Below are positions 34,296 through 44,041 of a stretch of DNA of 64,000 bases, in pieces. Under the pieces are notes generated by a model. That model saw nothing but the letters and a program-made list of their open reading frames with translations. It had not been told where the DNA came from and made no database searches. Origin of the DNA: Magnaporthiopsis rhizophila (lineage: Eukaryota > Ascomycota > Sordariomycetes > Magnaporthales > Magnaporthaceae); NCBI GenBank assembly GCA_003049465.1, contig PYSS01000131.1:42508-106507 (forward strand). Reading direction: 5' to 3'. Both the position numbers and the translations under genes were made by a program. Each line of letters begins with the position of its first letter. Positions within the stretch are counted from its first letter, which is position 1.

Positions 34296-35474
34296 CTATG
34301 CCCATTTCGCCAGAAGCGCCATGAGGCCGGCACCCAGACACATGCAGCCGAAAGCTGATAGCTTGTACTGGATCGGGGCGCGGTCCATGGCCGGGTTGAA
34401 CATGAACTCGTGGGCCAGGAGCTCGACGACACCCGTGTATAGCAGGATGCCGCCGCTGATGGCGTTGCAGATGCCCTCGACCATGAAGCGCGTGGTCGGG
34501 TCCTGGGCCAGCGCCTCCTTGACGCCCAGGCCCGCGGCGATGGCGATCGGGGTAGTAAGGCCGTACAGGACGGCAAAGATCCACGGCGTCCACCGGCGCC
34601 GGTCGGCGGGCCAGTCGAAGGTGGCCAGGCGCGAGCCCAGCCCGAGGCCCTCGAAGGTCTGGTGGAAGACCAGCACGACGAACAGGATGACGAACTGCGA
34701 CGCCACCGCCAGCGTGAGGCCGATGAAGATGGAGTGCAGGATGACGCCGGCCTCAAGGATGACGATGGACGTCATCTTGCCCGCGTAGGCCAGGTGGGAA
34801 TCGCCCTCGACGTGCTCGCGGGCGTGGCCGAGGTGGTCGCCGGCCACCGGAGCGCCGCTTCCGTTGCTCGGCCGGGCAGTCGGGGCGGAGCTGTCCGGGA
34901 GGACCAGGCCCTCCTTGGGCTCCTCGGTGACGGACCTTCCACTTCCTCCATGAGCGGTGGAAGGTCTCTTCTCGAGGCTTGCGGTCTCGACGTCCCGTTT
35001 CTTGTTGGCGGCGTACGGGAGGGCGTTATCGTTGTTGGCGGCCAGTTTCTTTGTCTCAAACCAGGAGGCGAGCAGCTCGACTAGGAACATGGTCATGACG
35101 GTCATGAGCACGATGGCCATGGCCCAGTCGTAGCCGAGCAGGAGGCCCTGGAGGCACTCCTTGCCCAGGATCTCGTTGGCGGGCGAGATGAGGTGCATGA
35201 AGGCGGTCGACACGATGACACCGGCGCCAAAGTACTTGGACACGAACAAGGCGGTTTTGAAGAGTCCCGCGCCATTGGAGCGGTGGCGGGACAGCCAGAT
35301 GGGGAAGAGAGCACCGAGGAGAGAGCCGATGAGGATGATGAATATCGAGGCGATGCGGAGCTGGGCCCAGTCGTTCTCGATGTCGTCGGCCTGGCAGGTG
35401 GCCGCGGCATCGGCGGCGGCGGGGGCCGTACCGTCGGCCTGGCGGCGCAAGAGATGGATTGGTTCAGACGGCAT
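34296..35474 (-). CDS. ZIP-family zinc/iron transporter (Zrt1/Zrt2 type)
   Basis: 392 residues, one exon. About eight membrane helices are visible: helix 1 from residue 41, helix 2 near 75-95 with AFMHL, helix 3 near 115-137. A long soluble loop (140-232) carries the His-containing stretch GDHLGHAREHVEGDSH that probably binds metal, and helix 4 holds EAGVILHSIFIGL with the conserved His247. Helix 5 contains HQTFEGLGLG with His271 and Glu275. Helices 4 and 5 form the metal path in ZIP proteins. The family moves zinc (some members iron) into the cytosol across the plasma membrane. The length and extracellular N-terminus fit fungal Zrt1/Zrt2 proteins. No Zap1-type zinc-response element was noticed upstream. 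Confidence 0.95.
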   Translation of the reverse strand: MPSEPIHLLRRQADGTAPAAADAAATCQADDIENDWAQLRIASIFIILIGSLLGALFPIWLSRHRSNGAGLFKTALFVSKYFGAGVIVSTAFMHLISPANEILGKECLQGLLLGYDWAMAIVLMTVMTMFLVELLASWFETKKLAANNDNALPYAANKKRDVETASLEKRPSTAHGGSGRSVTEEPKEGLVLPDSSAPTARPSNGSGAPVAGDHLGHAREHVEGDSHLAYAGKMTSIVILEAGVILHSIFIGLTLAVASQFVILFVVLVFHQTFEGLGLGSRLATFDWPADRRRWTPWIFAVLYGLTTPIAIAAGLGVKEALAQDPTTRFMVEGICNAISGGILLYTGVVELLAHEFMFNPAMDRAPIQYKLSAFGCMCLGAGLMALLAKWA

Positions 35475-35590
35475 ACTGGCCGGAAGCTGACGATGTTGGT
35501 GATGAAAGAGTGAGAGGTCTAGAGTTATCAGGAACGATCCGCAAAAGCCACCCGGAGAAAAAGGTTAGCGACGGGTGGCGCCGAGCCTGC

Positions 35591-35600
35591 CTTTTTATAC
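35591..35600 (-). promoter_or_regulatory. TATA-like box of zinc transporter
   Basis: Reads GTATAAAAAG on the minus strand, about 117 bases upstream of the start codon at 35474. A (CT)n tract (35621-35638) lies just upstream of it, a layout common in fungal promoters. Confidence 0.5.
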
Positions 35601-35620
35601 TCAGAACCTCGGCGTAGCGT

Positions 35621-35638
35621 GAGAGAGAGAGAGAGAGA
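35621..35638. repeat. (GA)9 microsatellite
   Basis: Nine GA units, read as CT on the strand of the zinc transporter, within its promoter. Confidence 0.9.
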
Positions 35639-36316
35639 CTGAGAATCTTGCGAGAGGTGGAGAAGCGGGCGTATCTCGCGCTTGCGTAGGATAGACCTCC
35701 GTGGAAGAGCAGAGAGCAAGGACCAGGGTGTGCCTGGCACCATATGTTGTGTCCGGTCCACACCGAACCTGCCCTTGCAGAATTTGATATGCGTCTCTCT
35801 TGCTGCGGCCGTTATGCGTGGTGCCATGTAAGAAGCAGTGATACGCTCTAGAGGACGCAGTGTAGCGTTGTGACGCAGAGACGAGAATAAGCAGCCTCGA
35901 GAAAGACTGTTCTCGAATGGCACTTCCGAGCTGGCAGGATTATTCAGCTATGAGGAAGAGTGCAAAACTCCAAGACCTCGTCTTGGGACCGCATGACCCA
36001 TGGAAGTGGAAAAAAAAGAGAGAAAAAAATGACAGAGCGAGAGCACCTGGATGGCTTTGGATCAGGCAGTGGGGACTTGTCTGGCCATCAAGGTGCGCAC
36101 TTCTATCTGATGCTGCAGGGACGTGGGTTTCAGAGGACTTACTCCGCAATGTGCCAACTACGTCGTTGGAGCTGACGTGCCTTGTGCTGACCTCGCCTGC
36201 GCTAAAAGATCGGGCACCTATCAGCGGAGCACAGAGGGTTGCACAGGCAAGCCAATGACCAGGGCGCTACATGCCTTCCACCCCCGGACCGAGCCTTGGT
36301 CCAATAAAGAAAATAG

Positions 36317-36387
36317 AAAAAAAAAAAAAAAAAAAAAAAAAACCCCCCACCNNNNNNNNNNNNNNNNNNNNNNNNNNNNNNNNNNNT

Positions 36388-36426
<39 letters not shown>
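36317..36426. other. Assembly gap within poly(A)
   Basis: A run of about 26 A, a short C-rich stretch, 35 N (36352-36386), then about 38 more A. The gap probably marks a homopolymer the sequencing could not cross; the true length is unknown. Confidence 0.95.
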
Positions 36427-36429
<3 letters not shown>

Positions 36430-37331
36430 CGCCCATCTCCCACCGCGGTAGGTAGCATGGTTCGGTGGCATCGTGGGACGAACCACCCATCCCGATCCCT
36501 GGCCGAAATACCTCAATGTCACACGCGCACACGACAAAGGCGGGAAGCCTGCAGACTGGTCGACCCCGACGCCGTGGCGTGCCCCGGGGCCAACCAAAGC
36601 GCCTCCCACCTGCGCGGCATCGGGCGGGACAAGGGCAGGACAAGGGCAGCCGAAGGGTGCGCTCGTGGGTGAAGCGGCAGCCGTCGGCCTCGGGTCGCAC
36701 CTGGGACCTGGCACGTTTTTTGATGTTGCCATCGCAAATCTACATTCTAGCAGACGGGGGCAGAGTCAAGTTCGAACCCAACATTTGCATTCCCCCCACG
36801 CACAATCAATCTCTCCCGACGGCCAGAAAAAAAGCTTGGTGCAGCGGGGCGGTCCTCGTGAGAAAGCTTTTCTTTGCTAGCGCCGTTGGCCATCAAGGTT
36901 GCGCCTCCACATCTACCTATTTTGGACTCGTGCCGCGACAACCCCGAACGGTCTGGCGACCCCTCACCAAGCTCAATCGAGGTTGACGTACGTACCAGAC
37001 GACTCCCACGTGCCGAGCATGAGCATGACCGAGTTTCGGCCGGGCACTTCAATTACAGCACGTACACATACATGGTCGGATACACCGAGTCGCTTATTAA
37101 CCTTTCTAACTCCCCTTTATCCCGTGTTCTTCTGGCTCAGATGCCCCTGGCCAACGACGGAAATAGCTCGAGATACGTATCCAGGGGCTGCGTTCAGGTT
37201 GCACCCGACAATGCGCCCGCCGGTGCCAGGTCGAGACGGCGGCCTCGTGGTTTGGCGTAGAGCTCCAAGAGTGAAAAAAAAAAAAAAATAGTCGAAATAG
37301 TCACGAGACACACTTTTGGCAGCTTCTGTAA

Positions 37332-38980
37332 TCACGACGAGTACTGTATTTCGAGGCCGATGCTGCGGAATGACTGCTCTGGCCGGCTCAAATTGATGAT
37401 TGTCCCCAGGCCGAAAATCAGCGATTTCAGCCTCCCCTCCCACAACAGGCCGACTCGAAAGTGCTGGTCCATGCGTGCTTTCAACACCCCAGAGAAGAGG
37501 TCTTTCTCCTTGCCATCGGATTTCTCCGACGCCGCTGGCTGGTTTCTTGCCGGCGTCGGTGGCGGTGCCTCGCCGGCATCGTCGTCGAGCCTCCACTCCA
37601 GCTTGGCCTGGAAGCTACGCTCCGTCTTCTTCCTCGGCGGCGGGCCGGATTCTGTTTCCGTCTTTTTAGCGGCAGCCTCCGCCGCCGTCCTCTCGTCGGC
37701 TGTGGTGCCATCGATGAGACCGGCCAGGCGCCCGGTGCCCCATAGCTCCATGCCGACGGTCCAGGCGCTTTCGTAGCTGTGCACGTTAAAGTAAAAGCGG
37801 GTCGACAAGGAGCACTTGTCTCGCGCCATGACGGCGAAGCTCGCGCTGATGTTACCCATCAGCGGGGCTAGCGTCAGAGTCGCGGTCAAAGGCGTGCCGC
37901 GGTGCGCTGGTAGCGTCGCGAACCGGCAGCCCACCGATGCGCCGGCAGGTTTGCCGAGACCTCCGTAGAATATCTCTCCGCCAGCGCTGAATCGCCCGTA
38001 TATTCTCTCGCGCTCTTCTGACACGGCTCCCCCACTTCCTCCGTTGCCATTACCGTTGCCATTGCCATGACCACTGCTGTTACCGTTGCCATTGTCATGA
38101 CCACTGCTGTGACCGTTGCCGTTGCCGTTCCCATTGCCAACGCCGCCGCTGGCCATATTGCCTCCGTTTCCTAAAGGGAGGGAACCGTCATCGGCTACGG
38201 CGCTTCCTTCGGCGGCCGGCGACGGGCTCCCGACTGGCGCAGCATCGCCGCCAAAGTTGTACAGACCCCTGAGGCCAAGCAGCCCTCCATCTGTCCAGAC
38301 GAGACCCTCGACGCCGTAGTGAGGCTTGTTGAACTGTAATCTTCCGAGTATGGTGCCACCGTTGGGAAGATCAGCCTGGCTATCCACCTTGACCTGCAGT
38401 CGAACCGTTGGCGTGATGCGCTTGGTGACCTGGGCCTCAAGTTTGGACAGCGGCAGAAGCAGCCTGCCAAAGACCAGCCATGGCTGCTTGACAAAGGCCT
38501 GCAGGACCCCGTGGGCGGTCAAGGGGCCAGCAGTTGGAGGCGCCGGCGTCTTGTTGGCAACGGGGGTTCGAGGCAAGGTTTGAAGCGGCCGGTAGGATCG
38601 CAACAGGGTCGGAAGGGGTACGGTCTCCGAGTCGGAATGGACATCCTTGAGCGGCACCGAGGAGTAGAGGTACGATATGGAGCCGTCGAAGCTGCCGCCG
38701 GCCCCCAGACGGTACGAGGTGGCAAAGTTGGGAGTCGCGAGAGACGCGAAGGAGAGGTTCAGGCCGGCCGGGAGGTCGAACTCCATGAGCTCTGGGAGGA
38801 AGAGCAGAACACGGTCAGCTCAGCCCAGGCAGGCTCAAGGACAGACATTGGGCGCGTAGGTAGATAGGCTAGGGTCGACGCACTGTCGGCGGTGCCGTCG
38901 AGGTCTTCGTAGCCATTGTCCGGGTACCAGCCCGTCGTATGGTCGAAAGATTCGAGGGCATAGTCTTCAAACGGGCGCAT
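37332..38980 (-). CDS. mdm10: Mdm10, mitochondrial distribution and morphology protein (ERMES / SAM subunit)
   Basis: Two exons (38980-38884 and 38791-37332), intron GTGCGT..CAG in phase 1; 518 residues. The short first exon gives MRPFEDYALESFDHTTGWYP, matching the (D/E)Y...TGW start of Mdm10. The second contains LSFASLATPNFATSYRLG, where the family has LSSLATPNFATSYTLG. Mdm10 is a beta-barrel in the mitochondrial outer membrane. With Mmm1, Mdm12 and Mdm34 it forms the ER-mitochondria tether, and with the SAM complex it helps insert Tom40. The protein is slightly long because of a Gly/Asn/His/Ser repeat insert (about residues 242-287) coded by a degenerate GGNAAC-type minisatellite at 38030-38150; this should form a loop between strands. 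The C-terminal RSIGLEIQYSS supplies the last strand (beta-signal-like). Confidence 0.93.
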
Positions 38981-39885
38981 TTTCGACTTTTGGAATCGCC
39001 AGCTTCCAAAGGGCGGACGGCGCTGTACGCAGCAGTCTCAGACAAGGGGCGCTCACGGGTTTGGTGCTGGCAGTGGAGATGCTGCCTCAGCTCAATTCTC
39101 GCAATTCGATAAACCAAGACCCCGAGGTGGCCCGAGCTTCGGGGAAGCTCCCCTGAGCTAGCTCAACAATTGACACATTTTTGACGGCACGAACAGAGCA
39201 TAACCCATCGCGACAACGGTACAATCAATGAACTACACCAAATCCACAAAGTCGTCCTCAATCACATGACTGAGAGTTCGTGATTCTTCGGTCCATGCCG
39301 TTGGTGGCTGCTCGCCGCGGCAGGCGCAGGCTGACACAATGGGCTGATCGGCCGATCCAAGAGCACGGGCAGCCTGGATGATATGATGGCCGTGGACGCG
39401 AGAGCGCTGCCCTTCAATGCGCCACTCACACAATTCCCGTCTTTTCCCGCTCGGCCTTGGTTGCCTTTTAGACACAGCGAAGATCAAAATAATTGATGCT
39501 TTGTCGATCCCTTTCTTGGAGTAAAACCTTGACGTGGACAAATCGGACGACCATATCAGTCATTTTCGGCTGCAACCGGGGTGGCAGCGTAGCCAACACC
39601 CACAACCAGGAACGCTCGTGATCAAATGGAACCCCCCGCATTCCCAATTTTAACAGCGATCGATATGGCGTGCCAGTCCCAGGGCTGAGGTTTGCGTGCG
39701 GTGGTGCCGTCAAAGCGAGCCAATGGCTGGCCCATGTTGCCCAAGCTGGGACCCTCGTGGTTCGACAGGCGTTCTGGACTTGGGTTGGCGCAGGCTGGGA
39801 ATCGCATCATATGAGCCGATAACACACTGGCCAACATACCACTTCGATCCCTTTCCAGACCACCGGGCGAAAATTACACGCTGCG

Positions 39886-39931
<46 letters not shown>

Positions 39932-40195
39932 AACGCAGAGGATACTATTTTGGAAAGCGAAATACGAGTCCAAGCCACGACGGGGCTGTCATCGCCGATG
40001 GAAATAGCACCAGGGCGAAAAAGATATATAGGTTGCACCGCCGGCAGGTTGGTCAGCCGTTCAACTTTGGAAGCATCATCAGACAGCGACACAATACATT
40101 TGAGTCTACACAAGAACAAATTTACAAGATCCAAAGACATCTCATCTCGCCAGAAACACTCAGTCCTCCATCTCGTCCTCCCACACCATTTCAAA
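38981..40195. other. Intergenic between divergent genes
   Basis: About 1.2 kb between the Mdm10 start and the small membrane-protein gene. No gene is seen. It contains a 43-T run (39887-39929). Confidence 0.5.
39887..39929 (+). repeat. Poly(T) run of 43
   Basis: Uninterrupted T from 39887 to 39929, about 270 bases upstream of the next plus-strand gene. Similar homopolymers border both assembly gaps in this window. Confidence 0.9.
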
Positions 40196-40745
40196 ATGAA
40201 GCCAACAACGGTTCTGCGTCGCCCAGCTCTCGCCCCCATGCCTGGCACGGGTCCTATGCGTCCAATGCCCGCAGGTGTCGCAGCGAGGTGAGCACGAAAA
40301 CCCGCCTCCTCCATGTTTCATCCAATCCCATTACCATCGCACAAAAATCTGGACGGGTTGGGTTGGGTTGGATTACATGCATGTTGCATGCCACTTGGAT
40401 GAACCCAAATAACGCTAACGCCGGCACTTCATTTTTTTTTTAGGGTCCTCCCTCCCCTGGTTATAATGGGATGTGGTAAGTTTAACCGCCCGGCCGGGCA
40501 GCAAAGCCCAGCCAGCCCCATCCATTATTATCCCTGTATGTCCGAAAACGTGCTGACAGCCCCTCGTCTGAACCGCACCAGTCGCCGGAGTGGTCTCCTA
40601 CGTCAAGAGCCAGCTGCACAACGAGTCCGGCACCATGGACCAGATCTTTGCGCAAAAGAACGACGAGAGGCACGAGGCTGCGAGGAAAAAGATCTACGTC
40701 GACCGGGAACCCCGGAGGAGCGCCTACAACATTCTATCGTGGTGA
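40196..40745 (+). CDS. Small single-pass protein, probably mitochondrial
   Basis: Three exons (40196-40287, 40444-40475, 40582-40745) give 95 residues. Introns are GTGAGC..TTTTTTTTAG and GTAAGT..CCAG, and the phases (2, then 1) only agree with this reading. The middle 32-base exon codes for most of the one membrane helix, VLPPLVIMGCGVAGVVSYV (about 32-50). Residues 1-31 hold four Arg, many Pro and no acidic residue, which fits a mitochondrial presequence or inner-membrane orientation. The tail after the helix is charged and ends RRSAYNILSW. The form recalls small respiratory-chain assembly or accessory proteins, but I cannot name the family. The tiny middle exon would be easy to miss in automatic annotation. 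Confidence 0.72.
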
Positions 40746-41590
40746 CTCTTTCTAGGGGAAGATACTTGAGTGAGGAGGGGTCGTTGATAATTTCTCTGTT
40801 GCAACACATACCTAGCTAGTTTTTCTTTCATTTGTCCTGTGTTACTGCGGTCATATTTTTGCTTTTCGGAGAAGCACACGGCGTTTTAGGCGATTGGGCA
40901 TCAGCGACGAGTGCCCGCCCAGGATAGACACCAGACACTTTTCCATGTCACGCCATTACAAATGTCTACCCGTCTACGACGTGTCTAGCTGAGGTTTTCA
41001 AATTTTTGAGCTGCAGAGTCCTGTTCTCCTCCAGTGAAACCCCGCATCGCTCCTCCGAATACTATGTGACGGCTCGGTCTCCCGATGCCTTGCATGCCAG
41101 CCTCAGCAGCTACCACCATCCACATCCGGCCTCCGGGACCGCGCTGTCGCCCGATCGCTACCCGCGCCGGTCCCGAAGCGTTGCAAATTAATGAAAAGTG
41201 CACAGACCGTTTGCGCTGATTGATGGTTTTTTTTTTCTCGATCCTCCTCTCTCCTACCGTTCGCACATCCCCACAGCCTCCCGGACTCCGGCCGTGGGGA
41301 AAACGCAAGGACGAGCACGGCAATCCGAACCGTTGCATTGCGCTGAGCCTCTCGCGTGTCGCGTCTCGCCTCCTTCAATGTCTCAATCTCCGCGGGCGCG
41401 GTGTCCGGACGAAGGATGGGAGGGGGCGGCGGCGACGGTCGCGCATTTAAAATGGCTCGAGGTTCCCTCCGAGTGAGCTGGAGTTGGACGACATCCCATC
41501 TCCTCTTGCCACACAGCATTCATCAGATCAGAAGACCCTGAACCATCTCATCCAAGTTTCTTTGGCAGGAATCCTCAACCAGCATCAAAA
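40746..41590. other. Intergenic, scytalone dehydratase promoter
   Basis: No supportable gene. The right end has a TATA-like ATTTAAAAT at 41445, about 140 bases before the start codon of the next gene. Confidence 0.5.
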
Positions 41591-42272
41591 ATGGGTTCTC
41601 AGACCTGCGGAAACATCACCTTCGACGGTATGTACATTCGAATCAACCCAAGCAACATTTGGCGAAGCGTTGCTGACCAGTCTAATTTTCACTCTAGACT
41701 ACCTCGGCCTCACCACTGCCGTGTACGAGTGGGCCGACAGCTATGACGCCAAGGACTGGGACAGGCTGCGGAAGTGCATTGCCCCGACCCTGAGGGTAGG
41801 TCATGCTAGCCGTCGTCATTACTGACAGCCCCTTTCTTTGCTTTCTTTTTAGCGGACATCCAAGCTGATCAGTGGCAACAAACAGATCGACTACCGCTCC
41901 TTCCTCGACAAGCTCTGGGAGGCCATGCCGGCCGACGAGTTCATCGCCATGATCTCGGACAAGGCCGTGCTCGGCAACCCGCTCCTGCGGACCCAGCACT
42001 TCATCGGCGGCACCCGGTGGGAGAAGGTGTCGGACACCGAGGTCATCGGCTACCACCAGCTGCGCGTCCCCCACCAGAAGTACACCGACGCCACCCTGAA
42101 GGAGGTCCAGGTCAAGGGCCACGCTCACTCGGCCAACACTCACTGGTACCGCAAGGTCGACGGCGTCTGGAAGTTCGCCGGCCTCAAGCCCGACATCCGC
42201 TGGTCCGAGTACGACTTCGACCAGGTCTTTGCCGACGGCAGGGACGCCTTTGGCGACGACGCCAAGGCTTGA
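41591..42272 (+). CDS. SCD1: Scytalone dehydratase (DHN-melanin pathway)
   Basis: Exons 41591-41627, 41698-41795 and 41853-42272 (184 residues), or third exon from 41886 (173 residues). The enzyme removes water from scytalone and vermelone on the way to 1,8-dihydroxynaphthalene melanin in the cytosol. Clear signatures: DYLGLTTAVYEWADSYDAKD (the active-site Tyr/Asp segment), DYRSFLDKLWEAMPADEF, RTQHFIGGTRWEKV and GYHQLRVPHQ (active-site His residues), and GHAHSANTHWY. The 173-residue form gives TLR directly followed by IDYRSF and matches the usual family length (about 172). The 184-residue form adds RTSKLISGNKQ there but uses the stronger pyrimidine-rich acceptor. No polyketide synthase or naphthol reductase gene is nearby. 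The gene converges on the permease, with 140 bases between stop codons. Confidence 0.95.
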
Positions 42273-42412
42273 AAAGCTTGTCGTCCCCTGGGGTTCTATG
42301 CCTTTGTGGCCTTTATATGTCTCCGTTGGGCGCAGGGAAGCAGCACTGGAGTACAGGGAATAGGCGGAACAGAAAAGACAAGAATAAAAAACCAAAGAAC
42401 TTGTTCGCTTTT

Positions 42413-44041
42413 TTATGCCGCATGGAGATGTGACGTTCCCATAGCCTCTGCTTCCGTTTCTATCCCTCCAGTTGTTATCGGGCCTTCGTATCCCCTTCGC
42501 GCACCGAAGAGCCACCACAGCCCAACAAAGAACGTAAGACCACCCCATATCAAGCAAGCGTAGTTCATGCTGGCCGCGCTTGTCGGGAGAGAGGTAGGCA
42601 AACTGTAGACGACAAACCATACCAGCATGTATGCACACGCCCAGCCGTTGATGGCAAAACCTACCCACCCTCGCATGTGGAAGGGGCCGTACGAGACCTG
42701 CTTTCGCCCCGCCAGCAGGTTCGGAAATATGGCGGCAAAGTACGAACTGCTGGACAAGAGGATAAAGCTCCCGACAAAGGCGTTGAACGCCGTCGTGCTT
42801 CCCACATAAAGGGCGCCGAGGACGGTCACGAGCGCTGCAGAGACGAGGGTGGACCACATCGGCATGCCCAGCCCGCGGTGCACCTGTCGCAGAACCGTAG
42901 CACGCGGGGTAGCACCGTCGCGGGCCAGAGCCCAGAGCGCCCGCCCACAGGTGATGTGCAAGCCCATGATCGTCAGGGTGATGCAAACCAGGACCAGGGC
43001 GAGGAGGCCGGTGGCACCGGCGGCCGAGTTGGTGGCCTGGCGGTAGATCTCGGCGATGGGGTACGGCGACTGGAACAGGGCGGCGTAGTCGTTGATGGCG
43101 TACATGACGGCCACCAGGTAGCAGAACCCCGTGACGAAGCCTATGCTCATCTGCAGGGCGAGCGCGATGGGCACGTTGCGCCTCGGGTTGGGGATCTCCT
43201 CGGCCAGGTGCGTGGTGGCGTCCACCGCGCCGACGCTGTAGGCGCCGTTGAGCATGCCGGCGACGAAGACGAAGCCGTCCGGGTATCCGATGTCGGCCGT
43301 CCACTCCTTCCAGACGAATGCCGACGACGCGTGCGGCGGGCGGCCGTCGCGGCCGGGCATGGCGGCCACGACGACGACAGTGATGAGGAAGCCGCCCAGG
43401 ATGGCGACCACGCCAAAGTCGTTGGCGCGCGGCATGGCGCGGTTGGCCAGGCAGACGACGGCGGCGGCCAGCCACGTCACGATCAAATAAACGACAAAGA
43501 CGTGCCAGGGCCGGGCCTCGAAGCCGGCGTGGTTGAGCGCGTACATCTGCACGACCGTGTTGCCAAAGATGGACGCCATGCTCGCCGCGCCGAGCACCCA
43601 GGCGAGGTAGTTCCACCAGCCGGCGAAGAAGCCGACGGGACGGCCCCAGCGCCGGCCCGGCGTCACCGACGCCCAGTGGTAGACGCCGGCCGACGACGGG
43701 ACGGCGCTGGCGAGCTCGGCGATGCTGGCCGCCACGGCCCAGTAGCAGACCGACACGGCGACGAACTCGTAGAGCACGCCGGGCGGGCCGCCGTTGAAGA
43801 TGGCGACGAGGATGGAGCCGCCGATGGCGGGCCAGACATTGCCGACGACCAGGCCCACGCCGGCGAGAGAGACGAGGCTGAAGTTGCGATCAAGCTCCTG
43901 AATGTGGCCGGAGGCGTTGATTGCGACGTCGCGTGTCGGATTGGCCGTCGGGTCGGCGGTGGTCAGCGACTGGCGGTCGGTTGCGGCGGCAGTGGCTTGG
44001 CCGCCGTGCTTGTCGTCGCGGTCTGTTATCGCAGCCATCAT
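42413..44041 (-). CDS. APC-family permease (choline/GABA/amino-acid type)
   Basis: 542 residues, one exon. The N-terminus (1-45) is hydrophilic, followed by about 12 membrane helices. The first contains SLAGVGLVVGNVWPAIGGSI, the usual place of the broken substrate-binding helix in amino acid/polyamine/organocation transporters. Between helices 5 and 6 of the visible pattern lies EEIPNPRRNVP, the signature loop of the eukaryotic choline, GABA and amino-acid permease subfamily (yeast Hnm1/Uga4 relatives). It should import a small nitrogenous solute across the plasma membrane by proton symport. Which substrate (choline, GABA, an amino acid) cannot be told. Its strong third-position GC causes long chance frames on the opposite strand (42677-44095), which are not genes. 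Confidence 0.93.
   Translation of the reverse strand: MMAAITDRDDKHGGQATAAATDRQSLTTADPTANPTRDVAINASGHIQELDRNFSLVSLAGVGLVVGNVWPAIGGSILVAIFNGGPPGVLYEFVAVSVCYWAVAASIAELASAVPSSAGVYHWASVTPGRRWGRPVGFFAGWWNYLAWVLGAASMASIFGNTVVQMYALNHAGFEARPWHVFVVYLIVTWLAAAVVCLANRAMPRANDFGVVAILGGFLITVVVVAAMPGRDGRPPHASSAFVWKEWTADIGYPDGFVFVAGMLNGAYSVGAVDATTHLAEEIPNPRRNVPIALALQMSIGFVTGFCYLVAVMYAINDYAALFQSPYPIAEIYRQATNSAAGATGLLALVLVCITLTIMGLHITCGRALWALARDGATPRATVLRQVHRGLGMPMWSTLVSAALVTVLGALYVGSTTAFNAFVGSFILLSSSSYFAAIFPNLLAGRKQVSYGPFHMRGWVGFAINGWACAYMLVWFVVYSLPTSLPTSAASMNYACLIWGGLTFFVGLWWLFGARRGYEGPITTGGIETEAEAMGTSHLHAA

Larger units (their letters stand above)
35475..37331. other. Intergenic, zinc-transporter promoter and gap region
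   Basis: No supportable gene. It holds the transporter promoter (TATA-like site and a GA run), two poly(A) runs flanking an N gap (36317-36426), and a tRNA-like fragment on the minus strand near 36765-36825. Confidence 0.5.
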
